A DNA stretch of 43,727 nucleotides from Thermoanaerobaculum sp. (lineage in GTDB: Bacteria; Acidobacteriota; Thermoanaerobaculia; Multivoradales; UBA5704). Position numbers and translations under genes: made by a program. The notes beneath the pieces are model-generated. The model was not told the DNA's origin, made no database searches, and worked only from the letters and a program-made list of their open reading frames with translations. Every line of letters starts with the position of its first letter. The stretch's first letter is position 1. Below, in pieces: positions 39,260-43,727 of the stretch. The stretch covers positions 1-43,727 of the forward strand of contig JAJKHS010000086.1 of the NCBI GenBank assembly GCA_021154885.1. The letters run 5' to 3'.

Positions 39260-39880
39260 ATGCGCCAATATCTCTATTCTCGCTTCTACGGCTCGACGAT
39301 CGGCCCCCAAGGCGGATCCGCTCTGAAAACCGGCGTCAACCGGGTTGACGTCCACTTGCGACACGAGTCCTGCCCGGCTCAAGTCGAAGTTACAGGTTCG
39401 CTGGTCGCCGGCGTGCCCCGAGTTCTGATCCGAGCTTGGCAGATTGTCCCCCCAGATCAGCTGCTCGGAGAGGTGTCCATCTCCGGCGTGCGCGAGCGGG
39501 TTTTCTTCGACGCACCGTTCTCCGAGATCTTCCACGACCCGGGCGAACTGGCGCGGCTCGCGCAGGAGGTGGTGAGGGCGTATTACCAGGACGAGGATTC
39601 CCGCGCCCTAGACGATGCCGCGGAATCCCTCCGGACTTTCCTGGGCTGGGATTCCTTCGTCACTACCGGGAAAACCACCCCGTGCGAGTGCCACGGCAAA
39701 GGATGGGAAGTTTTCAACGACAACCCGGACACCGGAGAGTTAGGGGAGGTGCAACGTTGCGATAGCTGCAAAATCCTACCGGATGACACGGCGGCCCATG
39801 AGGCAGCCCAGGCGTCAGGGCTCCTGGTCGATGCAGAGGGAAACATCCTCCCGTCCGTCGCGCAGGAGCCCGCGCAATGA
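39260..39880 (+). CDS. zinc-ribbon-containing protein of unknown function
   Basis: A 206-residue protein. The first 110 residues are beta-rich (VDVHLRHESCPAQVEVTGSL). A helical stretch follows (ELARLAQEVVRAYYQDEDSR). Residues about 140-175 hold a candidate zinc ribbon: PCECHGKGW, then about 20 residues, then QRCDSCKILPDDTAAHEAA. GGAGAGGA lies before the ATG. The stop overlaps the start of the TGT-like gene (ATGA), so the two probably act together. No family recognised with certainty. Confidence 0.62.
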   Translation: MRQYLYSRFYGSTIGPQGGSALKTGVNRVDVHLRHESCPAQVEVTGSLVAGVPRVLIRAWQIVPPDQLLGEVSISGVRERVFFDAPFSEIFHDPGELARLAQEVVRAYYQDEDSRALDDAAESLRTFLGWDSFVTTGKTTPCECHGKGWEVFNDNPDTGELGEVQRCDSCKILPDDTAAHEAAQASGLLVDAEGNILPSVAQEPAQ

Positions 39881-40605
39881 AACCCCAGAGACCTGTCGGG
39901 GCTTATGGACTCGATCCCCTCCAACAATCCGATTCCCCAGACACGATTGTTCGCTCGTCCTTCCTCAACCTCTGTCCCTACGCCTCTCGGACGGGCACCC
40001 GTCGCAATTTGGAAGCCCTCAGAAGCGCCGGCTGGCGTCTCATCGTCTCAGCAAAGGGGGTTCTACGCCACGAGGGTTTTCGCTATGGCCTCGACAACGG
40101 CGCGTGGACAAGTCACCAGCGGAATCAACCCTTCGATGTCACCGCCTTCGAGCAAGCCGTGGACGTCCTCGGAGCCGGCGCGGATTGGATCGTGCTGCCC
40201 GACGTCGTTCTCGATGGTCCTCGCTCGCTGGCCATGGCTCTCGACTGGCTTCCACGCCTTTCTGGCGGCGAGCTCGCCCACGTGCGGAAGTTGATCGCGG
40301 TCCAGAACGGCCTATCCCCTGAAGAGGTCCGCCCGTATCTCTCACCCCTGGTCGGCGTTTTCGTGGGGGGAGATGATGGCTGGAAGGAGAAGAACCTCGG
40401 CCGTTGGGCTGCCCTCGCGAAATCCTGCCAGACCTATGTTCACGTCGGCCGGGTCAACACTGCCCGTCGAATCCGGCTCTGCGCCGATGCCGGGGTCGAC
40501 TCCTTCGATGGCTCCAGCGTCTCCCGCTACGCTCTCACGATCGGCCCGCTCAACCGCGCGGTTGAGACGGGCCGGGCGCAACTCCGCTTCAATTTTCCGT
40601 CGTAA
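39877..40605 (+). CDS. TGT/DpdA-like TIM-barrel protein
   Basis: A 242-residue protein with features of the tRNA-guanine transglycosylase superfamily. LDNGAW (about residue 73) aligns with the DSGGFQ motif carrying the general acid/base Asp. GADWIVLPDVVLDGPRSLAM gives the next barrel strand, and GVDSFDGSSVSRY near the end matches the GIDMFDC..PTR block holding the nucleophile Asp. The tRNA-type zinc site is absent. Relatives in phages and DNA-modification clusters (DpdA) exchange guanine for 7-deazaguanines in DNA. No deazaguanine synthesis genes (queC-F-like) are in the window, so substrate and reaction are uncertain. Coupled to the preceding zinc-ribbon gene. Confidence 0.62.
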   Translation: MKPQRPVGAYGLDPLQQSDSPDTIVRSSFLNLCPYASRTGTRRNLEALRSAGWRLIVSAKGVLRHEGFRYGLDNGAWTSHQRNQPFDVTAFEQAVDVLGAGADWIVLPDVVLDGPRSLAMALDWLPRLSGGELAHVRKLIAVQNGLSPEEVRPYLSPLVGVFVGGDDGWKEKNLGRWAALAKSCQTYVHVGRVNTARRIRLCADAGVDSFDGSSVSRYALTIGPLNRAVETGRAQLRFNFPS

Positions 40606-40651
40606 CCCTCTCAGGATCTGGTTGGGCATTCCGAGATTTTAGGACCTCTGC

Positions 40652-41170
40652 TTGACGACGCGTCTCGCGCGCTACGAGCGGGGCGACACGCTCTCCCGCG
40701 AGAACCTGGAACTCGCCCGAGCCCCCTCGACAATCCGGCGAAGGCTATCGACGTGCTGCTCGCCCATCGCCTCAGCTTCCACGAGATCCGGGAAGAGCCG
40801 GCCTCGACCCTTGGCCCTCACCGCCGAGGAGCGCCGTAGGATCGTCCGCGCCGTCCTTGCCGCCGGCTGGACCACCGCGGAGGTGACCTGCGACGAGCTG
40901 ATCCGAAACCGCAAACCGCTGGAGAAACGGCCGCCGCCCCGGCCGGTCGTCTGGGTGGCGGCGCTCCTCGGCGCTGTGGGCTGCGGGTATTGGAGCGGCA
41001 TCCTGACCGGTTCCGCGGTGGTCTGGCCTGCCCTCCTGGTGGGCGCACTTCTGGCTGTATGGGACGGGGCCAGGGGGCGCCCGCCAACTCGCGGCGCCGC
41101 CTCCAGACTGCCGGCGGCGGAATCAAGCATGGGGCCCCTTGACCGAATAACTATCTTTTGTGTAAGTTAA
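40652..41170 (+). CDS. membrane protein, N-terminal part apparently disrupted
   Basis: From about 40811 this frame reads as a protein: LALTAEERRRIVRAVLAAGW, then two hydrophobic segments (VVWVAALLGAVGCGYWSGIL and AVVWPALLVGALLAVW). Upstream, the better coding-like sequence is in a different frame (LDNPAKAIDVLLAHRLSFHE at about 40727-40790), so two compensating frame changes near 40725 and 40805 are likely. No ATG or ribosome-binding site begins the annotated frame, only a TTG. The frame ends inside promoter/operator F. It may be a decaying gene or contain base-call errors. Confidence 0.4.
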   Translation: MTTRLARYERGDTLSRENLELARAPSTIRRRLSTCCSPIASASTRSGKSRPRPLALTAEERRRIVRAVLAAGWTTAEVTCDELIRNRKPLEKRPPPRPVVWVAALLGAVGCGYWSGILTGSAVVWPALLVGALLAVWDGARGRPPTRGAASRLPAAESSMGPLDRITIFCVS

Positions 41171-41172
41171 TC
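41139..41172 (+). promoter_or_regulatory. promoter/operator site F before the excision module
   Basis: A TTGACC -35-like box (41139-41144) joins GAATAACT (41145-41152); after 8 bases comes TGTAAGTTAATC (41161-41172) with a TAAGTT -10-like box (41163-41168) at 18-base spacing. The layout is the same as at site C before trbB. It faces the excisionase-like gene, so excision and transfer would share one control. Confidence 0.7.
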
Positions 41173-41265
41173 CCGCCAGCTCCCGACGGTGCACCTGTCG
41201 CGCGAGTCAAACCGCTCGCGCGAGGGCCAACGAGGCGCCTTCCGGCGCCCGGAGGAGTAGACGAG

Positions 41266-41499
41266 ATGCCTGAAGGTAGTGGACATCCCCGAGGGTCGCC
41301 CCGAGTTCGAGGGACCCAAACGGATACCTTCTCTCGGGACGGTGTCAGCACCGGGAGAATCAGGGCCGACGCAGCGGGATCTACCGCCTCGTTCCTCGGA
41401 AGGGCAGGCGGCCGACAGCACGCCAGGCTCCTGCGTTTTGAGCTTCCTCAGCCCGCATTGCTTGTAACAACAGAGCACCGCAAGACTAATGCCGCATAA
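41266..41499 (+). CDS. small ORF before the excisionase-like gene
   Basis: A 77-residue Arg/Ser/Gly-rich ORF (VRGTQTDTFSRDGVSTGRIR, LGRAGGRQHARLLRFELPQP). Support is its strong GGAGGAG site eight bases before the ATG and its stop overlapping the next gene. An overlapping frame (GTG at 41279) is an alternative reading. It may be a leader ORF or a small DNA-binding factor. Confidence 0.35.
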   Translation: MPEGSGHPRGSPRVRGTQTDTFSRDGVSTGRIRADAAGSTASFLGRAGGRQHARLLRFELPQPALLVTTEHRKTNAA

Positions 41500-41848
41500 C
41501 GAAGCCCATCGTGCCCCACAAGTCGGTGCCGATCTCCTGGACCTAATTGCCCGATTACAAGACAGCCTTGCCGACGCGTGGCAAGAGATTCTAGATCTTC
41601 GAGAACAAGTAAAGAAACTCTCACCGGTCACCGAACCCCTCACTGTCGAGCAGATGGTAAAACGCCACCCTGCCCTCACGCCAGGAGGTCTCCGATGGAT
41701 GTTGTTCCACCGGGAGACCAATGGTCTAGAGCAGTCGGGAGCGATCATTACCCGCGGCCGTCGAATCTACCTCGACGAGACACGCTTCCTGGAGTGGTTC
41801 GCCTCCCAGGGAAGGCGGTCCTTCAGACGAGACCGCGGCGATGCATGA
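41489..41848 (+). CDS. excisionase-like HTH protein (candidate recombination directionality factor)
   Basis: A 119-residue protein. The N-terminal helix (LLDLIARLQDSLADAWQEIL, LREQVKKL) can form a coiled coil. The C-terminal half has the excisionase/AlpA-type HTH order: LTVEQMVKRHPALTPGGLRW, MLFHRETN, then the basic RGRRIYLDETRFLEWFASQ. It faces the integrase gene, with their ends overlapping by 26 bases, and is expressed from promoter/operator F. Xis-type proteins bias the integrase toward excision, the first step of ICE transfer. The role is inferred from fold and position. Confidence 0.6.
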   Translation: MPHNEAHRAPQVGADLLDLIARLQDSLADAWQEILDLREQVKKLSPVTEPLTVEQMVKRHPALTPGGLRWMLFHRETNGLEQSGAIITRGRRIYLDETRFLEWFASQGRRSFRRDRGDA

Positions 41849-42905
41849 CCTCAACGGCATCGGAGCCATGTCGTTGCGCTCGCGCCGCATATCGGCGTAC
41901 CATATTCGCTGACTTCCAACCGCCGAGGATCATGAGTTGGGCGAGGGTTGCCCCACTGTCGAGCAGGTTGCACGCCCACGAATGCCGCAGGTCGTGGAAT
42001 CGAAGATCCGATAGCTCCGCCTTCCGCCGCCAGTAGCGCCACGCCTGAGTGGGAAAGCTCGGGACCTGCTCCGGAGGCAGGCCCTGACTGGCGAAGATGT
42101 AGCGGGACAGCGTTCGGGGCCTCAAGTCGCGAAGGAGCTCCCCGGCCTCACCGGGAAAGTAGAGCATGCGGGACGAGCCATTCTTGGTGGCCACCACCTC
42201 GACCCGCGGTACACCCGGCCGGGTCTCACGCGTAACAGGATCGAGGATGGTGGGCGAAAGCTCAGCTCGGCTCCACTCCATTCTCATCAGCTCGCCTTCC
42301 CTCGCGCCGCTGGCATAGGCGAAGACCACCAAAGCGTAGAGACGCGAATCCTCGGAAAGCCGACAGGCTGCTTTAAGCGCTTCCATCTCCTCGCGCGTCA
42401 CCTCGCGATCACGCTCTACCTCTCGTTCGGCATTGGGCCGCTTTCGCCGGCGGGCTCGGTGCAAGGGGTGGCTTGCGATCCACTCCTCCTCTACGGCCAC
42501 GGACAGCACAGCCGAGAGCGCGGCCCGATAGCGATTGACCGTCGCAACCTTGCGGCCTTCGAGTGCCCTGAGGGCTTCCCGCGCGTCGGCCGGACCGATC
42601 TCCTCGAGCAACTGGCTACCCAGCCGGTCTCGCCACCACCCCAGATGGCGAATGCGGTGGCGTTTCTCGGACTGGGCAAGCAACGCCAACTCGTGTTGGA
42701 GGTAATGGTCGATCGCCTCCCCGACCGTCCGGCGCAGCCCCAGAAGGCGGCCCCTGCGCAACTCGGACTCGGTGCGCTGCGCCCAGATCCGGGCGTCTGT
42801 CTTTCGCTGGAAGGTTTCCGAGACCTGCCGTCGCCCCTTGAGGCGGATCTTGACCCGGTAGGCCACCGAGCCGTCATCGTTACTTCGCTCTTCGATCGTC
42901 GCCAT
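41823..42905 (-). CDS. int: tyrosine site-specific integrase
   Basis: A 360-residue phage-type integrase. An N-terminal arm-binding-like region (EERSNDDGSVAYRVKIRLKG) and a core-binding helical domain (AIDHYLQHELALLAQSEKRH) precede the catalytic domain. Catalytic residues visible: Arg I in YASGAREGELMRMEW, Lys in VATKNGSSRML, HDLRHSW (His-x-x-Arg), the GGWKS box Trp, and the Tyr nucleophile in NMVRRYAARA. Integrases of this kind use tRNA 3' ends as attB. The start ATG at 42905 lies about 105 bases from the 3' end of tRNA-Lys. The 3' end overlaps the convergent excisionase-like gene. Confidence 0.93.
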   Translation of the reverse strand: MATIEERSNDDGSVAYRVKIRLKGRRQVSETFQRKTDARIWAQRTESELRRGRLLGLRRTVGEAIDHYLQHELALLAQSEKRHRIRHLGWWRDRLGSQLLEEIGPADAREALRALEGRKVATVNRYRAALSAVLSVAVEEEWIASHPLHRARRRKRPNAEREVERDREVTREEMEALKAACRLSEDSRLYALVVFAYASGAREGELMRMEWSRAELSPTILDPVTRETRPGVPRVEVVATKNGSSRMLYFPGEAGELLRDLRPRTLSRYIFASQGLPPEQVPSFPTQAWRYWRRKAELSDLRFHDLRHSWACNLLDSGATLAQLMILGGWKSANMVRRYAARAQRHGSDAVEVMHRRGLV

Positions 42906-43009
42906 AACCGGCCCTCCAGTGTCCCGCCAGTGTCCCGCAGCGGCACGGAAAGGTCAAGGTCCGGCGATAGGCAACAAACTCAAACTACTGATATAATTGG
43001 ATTTCGCGG

Positions 43010-43060
43010 TGGTGGGCCGTCAGAGACTCGAACTCTGGACCCGCGGATTAAAAGTCCGCT
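43010..43060. other. inferred attachment site at the tRNA-Lys 3' end
   Basis: The integrase gene sits on the 3' side of the tRNA, so the element boundary should lie within the tRNA 3' half (T-arm to CCA, possibly the anticodon loop). The tRNA is intact, as expected when the integrated element restores the gene. No second copy of the 3' segment was found in the window, so the other att site lies outside. Exact core limits cannot be set. Confidence 0.55.
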
Positions 43061-43085
43061 GCTCTACCAACTGAGCTAACGGCCC
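43010..43085 (-). tRNA. tRNA-Lys (anticodon UUU)
   Basis: A 76-base cloverleaf on the minus strand: acceptor GGGCCGT pairs with ACGGCCC, the D-arm contains AGCTCAGTTGGTAGAGC, the anticodon loop CTTTTAA gives anticodon TTT, the T-arm is CAGAG-TTCGAGT-CTCTG, and CCA is encoded. It is chromosomal and is the integration target. Confidence 0.97.
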
Positions 43086-43118
43086 CCAAGGCGGGCAGTA
43101 TAGCCCAACCCGGCGGTC

Positions 43119-43727
43119 TCACCGCTGTTCGAGCACCCGGCCCAGGCGGCCGGAGGTGAGGCGGTCGAGGTCGGGGTGGGCTCGCACGATCGTCTCCTCG
43201 CGACGCGGACCGGTGGAGACCAGGGTCACCGGCGCCTCGATCTCCTGCTCGAGGAAGTCGACGTAGTCCCGGGCCTCCTGCGGCAGGTCCGGCCATTCGA
43301 GCGCGCCCACGGTCGAGCGCTTCCAGCCTTTGAAGGTGCGCAGCACCGGCTCGGCGGCCTCCAGGCTGCGGCGGTCCGGCGGGAAGTCGCGCAGGGTCTC
43401 GCCGTGGAGCTTGTAGGCCACGCAGACCGGGATCTCGTCGAAGTCGTCCAGCACGTCGAGCTTGGTCAGCGCCACCGTGCTCACGCCGTTCAGGAGTTGG
43501 CCGTAGCGGGCTGCCACGGCGTCGAACCAGCCGCAACGCCGGGGCCGGCCGGTGACGGTGCCGAACTCGTTGCCACGGCGGCGCAGGAACTCGCCGGTGG
43601 CATCCGTCAGCTCGCTGGGGAACGGCCCGCCGCCCACCCGCGTGGTGTAGGCCTTGAGCACGCCGATGGCGCCGTCGATCCGCGTCGGCGGCACGCCGGT
43701 GCCCGTGCAGGCGCCGCCGGTGGTGGA
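43119..43727 (-). CDS. purA: adenylosuccinate synthetase, C-terminal part
   Basis: The C-terminal 202 residues of PurA, which makes adenylosuccinate from IMP, aspartate and GTP in purine synthesis. Typical blocks are STTGGACTGTGVPPTRID, GVLKAYTTRVGGGPFPSEL, GNEFGTVTGRPRRCGWFD, GVSTVALTKLDVLDDFDEIP and VSTGPRREETI. The start lies beyond the right edge. It is host chromosomal sequence flanking the element, 33 bases from tRNA-Lys. Confidence 0.97.
   Translation of the reverse strand, partial: STTGGACTGTGVPPTRIDGAIGVLKAYTTRVGGGPFPSELTDATGEFLRRRGNEFGTVTGRPRRCGWFDAVAARYGQLLNGVSTVALTKLDVLDDFDEIPVCVAYKLHGETLRDFPPDRRSLEAAEPVLRTFKGWKRSTVGALEWPDLPQEARDYVDFLEQEIEAPVTLVSTGPRREETIVRAHPDLDRLTSGRLGRVLEQR

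Noticed and set aside
1-43009. Search for a second tRNA-Lys 3' segment (other att site), transposase genes, rRNA genes and CRISPR arrays
   Set aside because: None was seen by reading both strands; the second att site is presumed to lie left of the window.

Overview
The window is the right-hand 43 kb of an integrative and conjugative element (ICE) in a GC-rich bacterium, followed by the host chromosome. The right end holds the 3' part of purA (minus strand) and a complete tRNA-Lys(UUU) gene. A tyrosine integrase gene lies directly beside the 3' end of that tRNA. The element therefore occupies the tRNA 3' end, and its other end lies left of base 1. The host is probably an Acidobacteriota member, perhaps Thermoanaerobaculia-like. 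That is inference from the high GC, an IPTL-type C-terminal sorting signal, SLH-like repeats of the GITGGC..FCP type, and zinc-finger/TPR proteins; no rRNA or marker gene confirms it.

Region 1 (1-6040) is processing and replication: the end of an ssb gene, an intergenic stretch with iteron-like repeats and a candidate oriT, a MobC-like gene, and a 1611-residue relaxase-primase fusion. Inside the relaxase gene, in another frame, is a small membrane-protein gene with its own Shine-Dalgarno sequence. Its stop overlaps an in-frame internal GTG that would start a separate primase. This reproduces the mobA/mobB/repB' arrangement of RSF1010-type plasmids.

Region 2 (6168-19415) is a P-type conjugation apparatus: traF peptidase and traG/virD4 coupling protein, then trbB-C-D-E-J-(K)-L-F-G-I and parA-parB, mostly joined by 1-4 base overlaps. 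Region 3 (19461-25032) encodes surface proteins: a seven-repeat DUF11 protein with an IPTL-CTERM tail, a PKD/SLH-like protein, and a frameshifted third gene.

Region 4 (25119-41170) is accessory. It has small DNA-binding proteins, a minus-strand operon of two XRE regulators, a 44-residue peptide and two TPR proteins, and, divergently, a short secreted peptide with three GxDP[ND] motifs followed by a zinc-finger protein with a duplicated TPR half. Next come an operon with two ribbon-helix-helix-like proteins, a palindrome-rich non-coding kilobase, and a TGT/DpdA-like gene paired with a zinc-ribbon gene. Region 5 (41139-42905) holds an excisionase-like gene and the integrase.

The most unifying observation is a 28-base motif, GAATAACT-N8-TGTAAGTTATTC or close variants. 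It occurs six times, always with the same 16-base spacing between half-sites. Copies lie before the mobilization genes, before traF, before trbB, twice at the start of the surface-protein gene, and before the excisionase module. In two copies a TTGAC(T/C) -35-like box sits 18 bases before a TAAGTT -10-like box inside the motif. It looks like a promoter/operator that coordinates excision, DNA processing, the transfer channel and surface proteins as one regulon.
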